Positions 1 through 6,853 of a stretch of 8,169 nt of DNA are shown piece by piece. Position 1 is the stretch's first letter. Each line of letters opens with the position of its first letter. Source of the DNA: an uncultured Actinomycetes bacterium (GTDB taxonomy: Bacteria > Actinomycetota > Acidimicrobiia > Acidimicrobiales > Ilumatobacteraceae); NCBI GenBank assembly GCA_903858075.1, contig CAIOHI010000175.1, positions 1 through 8,169 of the forward strand. Reading direction: 5' to 3'. Under the pieces are notes generated by a model. The model saw only the letters and a list, made by a program, of their open reading frames with translations, was not told where the DNA came from and made no database searches. The position numbers and the translations under genes were made by a program.

Positions 1-1694
1 CCTGAAATGACCCCGGTGGTGGTGTTGAAACTGAGCCCCGCAACCAAAGTTCCTGTGAGTGCATAAGTGAGAGGGGCAATACCACCAGAACCTGCAACGG
101 TGAGTGAGTACGCACTGTTCGCTGTTCCCGACAAGCCACTAGTTGGAGTGGTGATTGCCAGGTTCGGCGGATTGGTGGTGACAGATACTTGAGCGCTTTC
201 AGTGGAGTTGTTGTAGTTCACACCAGCATCGCCAATGGCAGTCACCGTAATTTTGTAAGCAGTGTTGTTAGCAAACGAGCCATATGTTGCCGTAGTGAGC
301 GTTGTTGATGTTCCTGTCACGTTCGTCTTTGTTGCCAATACAGACGAACCAGCAGCGTTATAAATTCTCACTGAGTATGACGATGCACTCGCAATGGCAT
401 CCCACGTCACATCAATTGATTTTTCAGTTGATGCCGTAGCCGTAGCAGTAACCGAAGTTGGCGTACTTAAAGTAACCGGAGGAGCCTGCACTGATACCGC
501 AGCTACCGAGCTTGTTGTGGTGTTGTTGCCGAGTGCACCGTACGTATTTCTTCCCCAGCATTTCACCGTGGTATCACTGAGAACTGCACATGAGTGGTAA
601 TACCCCGGAGAGACTTGCAAAACCCCAGTCATATTAGGAACTGCAGTGGGCGTAAGAACGAACGCCGTTGAAAGTCCGGCTTGTTGCTCGCCGTTGTATC
701 CCCAGCACATCAAAGTTGTGTCTGCTAACACTGCACACGGCGTGTATATACCAACATCAATTGCCGTCACTGTTGAGGTAAACCCCGACACGACTACTGG
801 TGTTAAACGCCAGTAGTCGGCACCCGACTCCGCCCTTACCCCAATGCCAAGTTGACCATTGTTGTTGAGGCCCCAACATTTCACAACACTGCCAGTTGTT
901 TCTATTGCACAAAGATTTCCCCAGCCAGGACCCCCAGAGATTTTAGAAACAGTCGATAGGTTAAGTGGCGCAGTTTTCGTGCTCGTTGAGTAAGTGGTGT
1001 TTCCATCACCAAGTGCACCGTTATTCCCTGCACCCCACGACCGCACCGTTCCATTTGTTAACAAGACACTCGTTCCAAATACTCCGGCGCTCACTTGCAC
1101 TGCTCCCATAGGCAGAGCCGGGTTGGGTGCAGTTGGTACTAATCGATCAGTCCCTGTGCTGTCTCCGATGATGTTCAGAGCATTCCAACCCCAACACACC
1201 ACGTTCTGATCTGATTTCAAGGCACAAAAGTGGTTAAATTTACCCGAAATTTGCGTGGCGGTGGTGAGCTCACTCACCTGCACTGGCACGGTTGAACCGG
1301 CAGATGAGCCGTTACCAAGACGCCCTCCGCCCCAACACCAAACTGTGCCACCAAGTTTTAATGCGCATGACGACACATCTCCCGAAGCAACTTGCGTAGC
1401 GTTCGTTAGCCCCGTCACTTGAACTGGACGGCTTGCATTTGTGGTCGTGCCGTTGCCGAGTTGGCCAACATTGTTCCACCCCCAACACCACACCGTTCCG
1501 TCGCTTTTCACGGCGCAGGTGAATTGCGAGCCCGTCGCCACCTGTGTGAAGCCGGTCATTGCAGCGGCATTCGCTGGTTGCACATTCGCGCCGCCCACCA
1601 CAGCAATGATTGAGGCAAAGAAAATTGCGATGGCGGTAAAAAGGGATTTCCCCACACGGCGGGGCTGAGTCTGCTTTGTGTACTGAATACTCAT
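1..1694 (-). CDS. Secreted RCC1-repeat / FN3 / Ig-like protein, 3' end outside window
   Basis: Probable exported surface or extracellular protein; 564 complete codons are visible and the frame is still open at base 1. The N-terminus (residues 1-45) has a basic stretch (PRRVGK), a hydrophobic core at 18-35 and an ANAAA cleavage region, a typical Sec signal peptide. Residues 49-402 form seven RCC1-type repeats, each following the pattern Cys, nine or ten residues, Cys-Trp-Gly, then a GxLGxG-like turn. Seven such repeats would close a beta-propeller. Residues 408-506 resemble a fibronectin type III domain. Residues 509-564 match the start of a He_PIG putative Ig domain (GLSF, then TGVIS). The ATG at 1694 is the first in-frame start after an upstream stop and gives the intact signal peptide, but no Shine-Dalgarno sequence precedes it. 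The gene is unrelated in function to the oxidase genes upstream. Partner and ligand are unknown. The domain calls are firm; the biological role is not. Confidence 0.88.
   Translation of the reverse strand, partial: MSIQYTKQTQPRRVGKSLFTAIAIFFASIIAVVGGANVQPANAAAMTGFTQVATGSQFTCAVKSDGTVWCWGWNNVGQLGNGTTTNASRPVQVTGLTNATQVASGDVSSCALKLGGTVWCWGGGRLGNGSSAGSTVPVQVSELTTATQISGKFNHFCALKSDQNVVCWGWNALNIIGDSTGTDRLVPTAPNPALPMGAVQVSAGVFGTSVLLTNGTVRSWGAGNNGALGDGNTTYSTSTKTAPLNLSTVSKISGGPGWGNLCAIETTGSVVKCWGLNNNGQLGIGVRAESGADYWRLTPVVVSGFTSTVTAIDVGIYTPCAVLADTTLMCWGYNGEQQAGLSTAFVLTPTAVPNMTGVLQVSPGYYHSCAVLSDTTVKCWGRNTYGALGNNTTTSSVAAVSVQAPPVTLSTPTSVTATATASTEKSIDVTWDAIASASSYSVRIYNAAGSSVLATKTNVTGTSTTLTTATYGSFANNTAYKITVTAIGDAGVNYNNSTESAQVSVTTNPPNLAITTPTSGLSGTANSAYSLTVAGSGGIAPLTYALTGTLVAGLSFNTTTGVIS
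489..1550 (-). repeat. Seven RCC1-type protein repeats (predicted beta-propeller)
   Basis: Translated residues 49-402 contain seven repeats of about 47-57 residues, starting near 49, 98, 145, 198, 248, 306 and 357. Six contain a cysteine pair: C60/C70, C110/C120, C157/C167, C262/C273, C320/C330 and C369/C379, with the second Cys followed by Trp-Gly. The fourth repeat has Ser at both equivalent positions (S209, S219). Repeat 2 is shortened in the turn after CWG, and repeat 5 carries an insertion. The repeats are divergent at DNA level, so this is an old protein repeat and not a recent tandem duplication. Confidence 0.85.
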
Positions 1695-1740
1695 ATATAA
1701 GTACTCTATACATTTCTAGTGTACTTAATACATATATAAG
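1680..1740. repeat. Three phased direct repeats, core GTACTNNATAC
   Basis: The 11-base core GTACTNNATAC occurs at 1680-1690, 1701-1711 and 1721-1731 (plus-strand reading), with all nine fixed positions identical each time. Spacings of 21 and 20 bases equal two helical turns, so all copies lie on the same face of the DNA. The outer two copies also share the following ATATATAA. The array spans the start codon of the RCC1 gene, with the first core inside codons 2-5 and the other two upstream. This arrangement fits a protein-binding operator or a promoter array, but no regulator is identified in the window. Confidence 0.6.
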
Positions 1741-1767
1741 GTGTGACGCATCAAGCCACGAGCGCCC
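1695..1767. other. Intergenic spacer between ctaG and the RCC1 gene
   Basis: This is the only sizeable gap in the window (73 bases). The half next to the RCC1 gene is AT-rich and holds two of the three phased repeats. The half next to ctaG is GC-richer with no recognisable signal. No convincing rho-independent terminator follows ctaG, so readthrough from the oxidase operon into the RCC1 gene cannot be excluded. Confidence 0.7.
1703..1708 (-). promoter_or_regulatory. Candidate -10 element for leaderless transcription of the RCC1 gene
   Basis: Minus-strand TAGAGT fits the TANNNT pattern of bacterial -10 boxes and ends 8 bases before the ATG at 1694. Transcription would then begin at or next to the start codon, which would explain the missing Shine-Dalgarno sequence; leaderless mRNAs are common in actinobacteria. 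No convincing -35 box is seen. The hexamer lies within the middle copy of the phased repeat, so a repressor bound there would block it. This is a weak call in AT-rich DNA. Confidence 0.25.
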
Positions 1768-2658
1768 CTATTCCTGGGGTGGTTTACTTTGGGAAAAAGC
1801 CTTTTCGACCTCGCTGAAAGTGAGCGGGGCTTCTTCTTCAGGCAAATACGACTGGTCTTTGTAGAAGCCTTTAGCCAGGCGTTTGAAGAAGATGAAAATG
1901 ACGATGGCCCACAAGAATATTGAGCCACCCGTTTTCATGACCGCGCCAGCTAATTGCTGGTCGGTTTCCACCGACAAACCCCAAACGCGAATAGGGATGT
2001 TGTAGTGCTTATAGACCGAATCTTCAGCAAAGGTCAGCCATGCTGCTGGCACGGTGGGCACCACCGACATGAGGAAGAGATAGATGGTTTTTCCGGCGTA
2101 ACCAATGTGGAACTCTTTGGCTGGGCTGCAAATAGGCGACCACATACATAGGGCTGTGGTGACGACCAAAATATGCATCGCGTAATGCAGAGGGCTGCTT
2201 TCCGCACTGCGATTCACCAAGCCAGGAATATGGGTGATCATGACCACGACGTTGAAAAGCAAACCCGCAATTATTGGTTTGCTGAGAAACCGCACAAACT
2301 TATACGCCTGGCCTTCACCAATCACTGCACGAAAGAGCCACTGCGGTATTGCAAGAAGTACTAGTGGTGGAACGAAATAGGCCAGAACCATGTGTTGAAA
2401 CATGTGCACTGAGTACAAATATTCTTCACTGATGTCGTGCATGGGCCAATCGGTGGAAAACCACAAGAGCCCAATTGCGCCAATAAATGCCATCAAGTTT
2501 TTACGTGTCAGTACTGGCTCGCCCACCGCAGCTTGCGGCCCAATTACTTTGACCGCATACGTATAAGCACCAATGAGAAAAGCAATGAGCAGCCAAATTT
2601 CTGGGTGCGCCTGGAATCGCCAGGGGCTCAGTAGTGGGTTGGCGGCTTCGGCAAACAT
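1768..2658 (-). CDS. ctaG: Cytochrome c oxidase assembly factor CtaG (Caa3_CtaG family)
   Basis: Membrane protein of 296 residues matching the Bacillus-type CtaG family, which is needed to form active caa3 oxidase and is thought to act in maturation of the copper centre. It is unrelated to Cox11, which is also called CtaG in proteobacteria. About seven hydrophobic segments are seen (near 19-38, 55-70, 91-108, 128-145, 158-174, 190-208 and 236-258). The family hallmark lies at residues 74-89: MHD, then EEYLYSVHMFQHM with H74, H85 and H89. THIP (H143) and H158/H162 are further conserved-type histidines and candidate copper ligands. The C-terminus is acidic and probably cytoplasmic. The ATG is preceded by AAGG at suitable spacing and lies 19 bases after the subunit IV stop, so it is very likely the last gene of the oxidase operon. 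Its length is normal for the family. Confidence 0.9.
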   Translation of the reverse strand: MFAEAANPLLSPWRFQAHPEIWLLIAFLIGAYTYAVKVIGPQAAVGEPVLTRKNLMAFIGAIGLLWFSTDWPMHDISEEYLYSVHMFQHMVLAYFVPPLVLLAIPQWLFRAVIGEGQAYKFVRFLSKPIIAGLLFNVVVMITHIPGLVNRSAESSPLHYAMHILVVTTALCMWSPICSPAKEFHIGYAGKTIYLFLMSVVPTVPAAWLTFAEDSVYKHYNIPIRVWGLSVETDQQLAGAVMKTGGSIFLWAIVIFIFFKRLAKGFYKDQSYLPEEEAPLTFSEVEKAFSQSKPPQE

Positions 2659-2677
2659 GACGCCTTGGCTTTACTAG

Positions 2678-3010
2678 TTATGCCGCAAAGAATTTGAAAG
2701 TTGCAAGAGCGATGACGTACACCGTGACCGCCAGAAACAGTCCTGCGTAAAAACAGAAGCTAAACAGTTTGTTATCGAACTTCAAATGCATGAAGTAGGA
2801 AACAACAATAAAAAACTTTACGACCATCAAAATGAGCAGCACTGGTAAAAAGAGCGACCCAAAGTCGACATAGTACGTAGAAACTTCAAGGGCAGTCATG
2901 GCCGCCAAAATGAGGGCAATGCGAATGTAACCCGCATTGCTCATGCCGTGTTGCGCATGATCATCGTGTGAGTGATCGTGTTCTGTGTGAGTTTCTGTTG
3001 CAGCTGTCAT
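2678..3010 (-). CDS. ctaF: Cytochrome c oxidase subunit IV, prokaryotic (COX4_pro type)
   Basis: Small subunit of 110 residues with three predicted membrane helices (near 27-48, 51-76 and 82-105), as in the CyoD / CtaF / QoxD family that stabilises the oxidase core. The segment VKFFIVVSYFMHLKFD at about 64-79 is the family signature. The first 25 residues are unusually rich in histidine and acidic residues (H8, H11, H13, H15, H18, H21), which could bind metal; this is a guess. GAAGG lies 7 bases before the ATG, and the gap to ctaE is 27 bases. The symbol follows Bacillus usage and is less certain than the family, because actinobacterial CtaF is a different four-helix protein and the gene at 6854-7975 contains something like that version. 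Confidence 0.85.
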   Translation of the reverse strand: MTAATETHTEHDHSHDDHAQHGMSNAGYIRIALILAAMTALEVSTYYVDFGSLFLPVLLILMVVKFFIVVSYFMHLKFDNKLFSFCFYAGLFLAVTVYVIALATFKFFAA

Positions 3011-3037
3011 AGTGGAACCTTCGTTCGAGGGTGCGAG

Positions 3038-3649
3038 TTATGCCGGAATGAGATACACGAGCGTGAAAATGATGATCCAGATCACGTCGACAAAGTGCCA
3101 ATACAAACCAATGAGTTCAACAACTTCTGCTTTATCGCCAGGAATGGTGCTGCGCTTAATGATGCCCACGAGTGACATGAGCATGATGATTCCGACTGTT
3201 ACGTGAACGCCGTGGAAGCCGGTGAGTGTGTAAAAGCTTGAGCCAAAGAGGCTGGTAGTAAAACCTAGGCCCTCGTTGTACATCGCTGTGAATTCGTACA
3301 CCTGACCGCCAACGAATGTTGCACCAAGAAGTGCAGTGATGGTGAGCCACAAGGTGGTTCCACGGTCATCACGATTTTGCGCTGCGGAAACTGCAAGCAC
3401 CATGGTGAGTGAACTCATGAGCAGAATGAAACTGCTCACCGAGGTGAATGGAATATCGAATACGTTTCCTGGGCGCGGACCTTCTGAAACACGACCGCGA
3501 TACAACATGTACGTGCTGATGAGACCACCAAACAACAAACACTCTGAGCCCAAGAAGAGCCACATCGCTACCTTGTTGTTTGACAAACCAGTTGAAGTGG
3601 TGTGTCCGTGTGTGCCGTGATCGGCTTCGTGAACTGCTACGTCAGACAA
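3038..3649 (-). CDS. ctaE: Cytochrome c oxidase subunit III
   Basis: Core subunit III (203 residues) of the heme-copper oxidase, in the short five-helix form usual in actinobacteria and Bacillus. It supports proton uptake and the stability of subunit I. Visible family residues include E36 in FLGSECLLFGG, E119 in GGQVYEF, H146 and H149 in TGFHGVHVTVG, E178, and the C-terminal LYWHFVDVIWIIIF with H185, D188 and W191. The first 16 residues contain four histidines. The start is a TTG at 3649 overlapping the last 8 bases of ctaD; the next in-frame ATG (residue 29) would cut into the first helix, and GAAGGAG lies 10 bases upstream of the TTG. The overlap implies translational coupling to ctaD. Confidence 0.93.
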   Translation of the reverse strand: MSDVAVHEADHGTHGHTTSTGLSNNKVAMWLFLGSECLLFGGLISTYMLYRGRVSEGPRPGNVFDIPFTSVSSFILLMSSLTMVLAVSAAQNRDDRGTTLWLTITALLGATFVGGQVYEFTAMYNEGLGFTTSLFGSSFYTLTGFHGVHVTVGIIMLMSLVGIIKRSTIPGDKAEVVELIGLYWHFVDVIWIIIFTLVYLIPA

Positions 3650-5636
3650 GTGGAGTCAACTCCTTCGTGCTTTCTTCCGATGCTGGAGGATCGAAATCGG
3701 TTTCTGGTGCAGTTGATGGCTCGAGAGCCCAACCGAACATTGCCAGCACCAAGAAAATACCGCCAACAATGGCTACTGGTATTGAGTAAATAACACCAAT
3801 GGTGATGATGGGCAAAGTTGCTGCAAGAACAATTGGCCAATACGACGGTGACGGCATGTGAATGTGCTTGTCGGCATGAGCTTCTTGGTCGGCAAGAATT
3901 TCTTCAGCTGTAGCAATTTGCTTATATTCATGCGTGACCGGATCTTGCTCATACTTGCGATGGAAGAACTCGTCGAGGTGATGAACGTTTGGAATGACAT
4001 CGAAGTTGTGTTCCTTCGGCGGGCTGCTTGTCATCCACTCCAAGGTACGTGCATCCCAAGGGTCAAGCGGAGCACGTTCTTTGCTACGGGTCGTTTTGAT
4101 GACGTTGACAATGAAGAGGAAAATGCCAAGCGTCAAAATGAGCGAGCCAATTGACGCAATCTGGTTCCAGAATGCAAGGTTGAAGAAGCCTTCTCCAGCG
4201 CGTGCTTCGGTCCATTGGTACATACGACGTGGTTGACCTTGGAGGCCCAAAATGTGCATTGGTCCAAAGGTCATGTTCATACCAATAACCATGAGCCAGA
4301 AGTTGGCCTTACCCAATTTTTCATTGAGTGTCTTGCCGAACATCTTTGGCCACCAGTAGTAGAAACCAGAGAAGATTCCGAATACTGCTCCACCGAAAAG
4401 TACATAGTGGAAGTGAGCAACGATGTAATACGTATCGGTCTGTTGTGTGTCAGACGGTGCCACTGAGTGCGTAACACCCGACAAACCACCGATGGTGAAG
4501 AGCACAATGAGCCCGATGGCGAAATGCATTGCTGCAGTGAAACGCAACTTGCCGCCCCACAAGGTGAGGGTCCAGTTCACAATTTTTACACCGGTTGGAA
4601 TAGCAATGGCCATGGTGGAAATAGAGAACACCGCAACCGATACCGGCCCAAGACCAGAAGCAAACATGTGGTGAGCCCACACGCCCCAACCGACAAAGCC
4701 GATTGCTGCACCAGAGAACACCACGAATGGATATCCGAAGAGTGGCTTCTTTGAGAACACGGGAAGCACCTCAGAGATAATGCCGAAGCTCGGCAAAATA
4801 AGGATGTACACCTCGGGGTGTCCGAAGATCCAGAACAAGTGCTGCCACAGAAGTGGGTCGGCACCTGCCGACACGTCGAAGAACGTTGCACCGAAGTTGC
4901 GTTGGAAACTTAAGAGGAAAAGCGCCACAGTAATAACCGGCACTGCGAACAACAAGAGGAATTGCACAACAAGCTGGAGCCAAGTGAACACTGGCATTTT
5001 CATGAGGCTCATACCTGGAGCACGCATGTTTAACACCGTCACGATGAGGTTGATTGCACCAGTTAACGAGGCAATACCTGCAATTTGTAGACCGAGTGCC
5101 CAAAAGTCAACACCATGTGATGGTGAGAAAATTGGCCCAGAGTTTGGTGCGTACATGAACCAGCCACCATCGGCGGCGCCGCCGAAGAACCAAGACAAGT
5201 TAATGAAAATACCGGCACCCAAAATGCACCAGAAACCAAAAGCGTTCATACGTGGGAAGGCAACGTCACGAGCACCAATTTGGAGCGGAATGAAATAGTT
5301 TGCAAAGGCTGCGGCCATGGGCATGACGAAAAGGAACACCATGGTGGTGGCATGCATGGTGAACATTTGGTTGTACACACTGGCGCTCAACACCTTGCCA
5401 TTTGGTGCAGCAAGTTGAAGGCGAATGAGTACAGCTTCAAGCCCGCCCAAGATGAAAAAGAACATTGCCATGACGCCGTACATGATGCCGAGCTTTTTAT
5501 GGTCGACAGTGAAGAGCCACGACTTCCACCCTGTTGTTGCTACCGGACGCTTGAAGCCTCCTTGTGCACGTGAAGGTGTAGCTGGTAGTGCGATTTCCAC
5601 ACCTTGGGTTGTAACTGGACGTTCAATAATTGCCAT
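3642..5636 (-). CDS. ctaD: Cytochrome c oxidase subunit I with C-terminal two-helix extension
   Basis: Catalytic subunit (664 residues) that reduces oxygen to water and pumps protons. All expected ligands are present: H95 and H410 for low-spin heme a, H408 for heme a3, and H273, H322 and H323 for CuB, with Y277 as the cross-linked tyrosine in HPEVY. The D-channel residues N113, D124, N131 and E275 and the K-channel lysine K351 are intact, marking a type A1 enzyme; R470/R471 match the heme-propionate arginines. The protein is about 100 residues longer than a minimal CtaD. After the usual DPWDARTLEW segment (525-534) comes a His- and acid-rich stretch (541-593) and then two more helices (about 599-617 and 619-637) beginning SYWP. 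That tail resembles the second half of actinobacterial CtaF. The ATG has GGAG 9 bases upstream, 15 bases after the ctaC stop. Confidence 0.97.
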   Translation of the reverse strand: MAIIERPVTTQGVEIALPATPSRAQGGFKRPVATTGWKSWLFTVDHKKLGIMYGVMAMFFFILGGLEAVLIRLQLAAPNGKVLSASVYNQMFTMHATTMVFLFVMPMAAAFANYFIPLQIGARDVAFPRMNAFGFWCILGAGIFINLSWFFGGAADGGWFMYAPNSGPIFSPSHGVDFWALGLQIAGIASLTGAINLIVTVLNMRAPGMSLMKMPVFTWLQLVVQFLLLFAVPVITVALFLLSFQRNFGATFFDVSAGADPLLWQHLFWIFGHPEVYILILPSFGIISEVLPVFSKKPLFGYPFVVFSGAAIGFVGWGVWAHHMFASGLGPVSVAVFSISTMAIAIPTGVKIVNWTLTLWGGKLRFTAAMHFAIGLIVLFTIGGLSGVTHSVAPSDTQQTDTYYIVAHFHYVLFGGAVFGIFSGFYYWWPKMFGKTLNEKLGKANFWLMVIGMNMTFGPMHILGLQGQPRRMYQWTEARAGEGFFNLAFWNQIASIGSLILTLGIFLFIVNVIKTTRSKERAPLDPWDARTLEWMTSSPPKEHNFDVIPNVHHLDEFFHRKYEQDPVTHEYKQIATAEEILADQEAHADKHIHMPSPSYWPIVLAATLPIITIGVIYSIPVAIVGGIFLVLAMFGWALEPSTAPETDFDPPASEESTKELTPLV
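3660..3666 (-). promoter_or_regulatory. Ribosome binding site for ctaE, inside ctaD
   Basis: Minus-strand GAAGGAG ends 10 bases before the TTG start of ctaE and lies within the last codons of ctaD. It is a strong Shine-Dalgarno match at slightly long spacing and supports the TTG as the true start. Confidence 0.55.
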
Positions 5637-5651
5637 GTCAGCGTGCTCCGA

Positions 5652-6851
5652 TCACTTCAGAGTGGAGAGGTATGCCACAAGTTTGTCGATGTCGTCCTCT
5701 GTGAGTCCGAGATTCGGCATACCGCGGTATTTACCGTTGGTGGATGTGAGTTTTGCTGGGTCTGCATACATCGGCTTCATTGCCGGCGCATTGCGTAACC
5801 AACGTCGTAGATCTGTTTGATTCAGGCATTCTTCGCTCACACCAGCAAGATATTTCTTGCCAACTGTTTCGCTACTTGCACCCCAAACATCTGCGCGGCA
5901 TTTCGGCGAAAGAAGATCGAAGGATGCTCCTGCAAATGTGTTGCGCGACATGAGGTGCGTGAGGTTAGGCGCTGCACCTGACCATACGTTTTCATCGGGC
6001 GCAGCAATTGCCGGCGTGCCATCGGCTTTTTTCAGCCCATTGACTTGGTGACAACGAACGCACTGGTTCAAGAAGACTCCTTCGCCTTCTTTTGCCAAAG
6101 TTTTTTCTGCAGGCGACTTCGCATTGGTGAGTTGATTTGCCACCCAGGCTGCAAAGTCTTCTTTGCTCAGTGCGACTGTCTCCATGCGCATGTTTGCGTG
6201 CGAAAGTCCACAGAACTCTGTGCACTGACCAGCATAAATTCCTGGCTTATCGGCATCGAGACGCAAAGTGTGCACGCGACCCGGCACAGCATCACGCTTG
6301 CCGTTCAGTGCAGGAATCCAATACGAGTGAATAACGTCGCGACTGGTTTCGCGCAACAACACCTTTGTACCAACAGGAATGATCATCTGTCCGGAAGTAA
6401 TGATGGGAGCTGTGATGCCCATTTCTGGTTGTGCGGGGTAATCGTATTCCCACCACCACTGCTGACCGGTGACGTTGACCACCATTTGTGTATCGCTGGT
6501 CTTTGAGAGATCGAACACCGTGCGGAAGGTGAATACGCCGACACCAGCCAAAATGAGAGCTGGCAAAATGGTCATGCCAATTTCGAGCGCAGGCTTACCG
6601 TGTGTTTGCTCTGGCATTGCTTGGCCACGGTCGCGGAATTTGATAATGCAATAGATCACAGCGCAAGTAACAATGACGCCAATGACACCCGCAATGGCAA
6701 AGACGGGTTGTTGCAGATCGTCAATGATTTTTGCGTTAGTGCCTTTTGGCTGCCATGTATCTTGCGGTGCATCTTTTGCGCAGCCGGCGAGAAATGAAGT
6801 TGCGGCAAGTCCGGAGACGCCAGCAACAATGCGACGAATTTTTGTGCTCAT
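5652..6851 (-). CDS. ctaC: Cytochrome c oxidase subunit II, CuA lipoprotein with fused cytochrome c
   Basis: Electron-entry subunit (399 residues) of a caa3-type oxidase. A lipobox LAGC puts the lipidated Cys at residue 24. Two membrane helices follow (about 47-70 and 90-113), then the aromatic patch QWWWEYDY at 131-138. The extracytoplasmic CuA domain has all ligands: H175, C210, E212, C214, H218 and M221. A class I cytochrome c domain is fused at the C-terminus, with heme attachment CVRCH (C264, C267, H268) and probable axial M378 in GMPNL. About 110 residues separate the two heme-ligand motifs, longer than in a compact cytochrome c, and the insert holds C318 and C342, which may form a disulfide. 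The ATG follows the upstream stop by two bases with only a weak GGTG, so translation is probably coupled. The fused heme lets the enzyme take electrons from a bc complex or carrier directly. Confidence 0.96.
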   Translation of the reverse strand: MSTKIRRIVAGVSGLAATSFLAGCAKDAPQDTWQPKGTNAKIIDDLQQPVFAIAGVIGVIVTCAVIYCIIKFRDRGQAMPEQTHGKPALEIGMTILPALILAGVGVFTFRTVFDLSKTSDTQMVVNVTGQQWWWEYDYPAQPEMGITAPIITSGQMIIPVGTKVLLRETSRDVIHSYWIPALNGKRDAVPGRVHTLRLDADKPGIYAGQCTEFCGLSHANMRMETVALSKEDFAAWVANQLTNAKSPAEKTLAKEGEGVFLNQCVRCHQVNGLKKADGTPAIAAPDENVWSGAAPNLTHLMSRNTFAGASFDLLSPKCRADVWGASSETVGKKYLAGVSEECLNQTDLRRWLRNAPAMKPMYADPAKLTSTNGKYRGMPNLGLTEDDIDKLVAYLSTLK

Positions 6852-6853
6852 GA

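Noticed and set aside
1656..1664. Arg pair in the RCC1 protein signal peptide (PRRVGK) as a Tat motif
   Set aside because: It lacks the Ser/Thr before the Arg pair and the following Phe-Leu of the Tat consensus, and the protein shows no sign of cofactor binding; Sec export fits better.
1312..1713. Minus-strand open frame of 133 codons overlapping the RCC1 gene start
   Set aside because: It is in another frame of the same strand. The overlapping frame from 1694 has a signal peptide and RCC1 repeats; this one is rich in Arg, Cys and His without domain features.
1765..1779. CCCC / GGGG hairpin with a 7-base loop at the end of ctaG, a possible terminator
   Set aside because: The stem is only 4 base pairs, overlaps the coding end and has no T-rich tract after it on the minus strand.
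3642..3649. Eight-base overlap of ctaD and ctaE as a possible frameshift or fusion site
   Set aside because: Both genes have complete, normal termini, and short overlaps are common in compact operons; no slippery sequence is seen.
5263..5271. ARD in place of the APD motif at the D-channel entrance of CtaD (residues 122-124)
   Set aside because: The proton-channel Asp itself is kept, and Arg before it is, to my knowledge, found in other bacterial type A oxidases.
4780..5298. Plus-strand open frame of 172 codons within ctaD
   Set aside because: It lies opposite the most conserved part of ctaD, whose reading is certain from metal-ligand motifs; the translated frame shows no family features.
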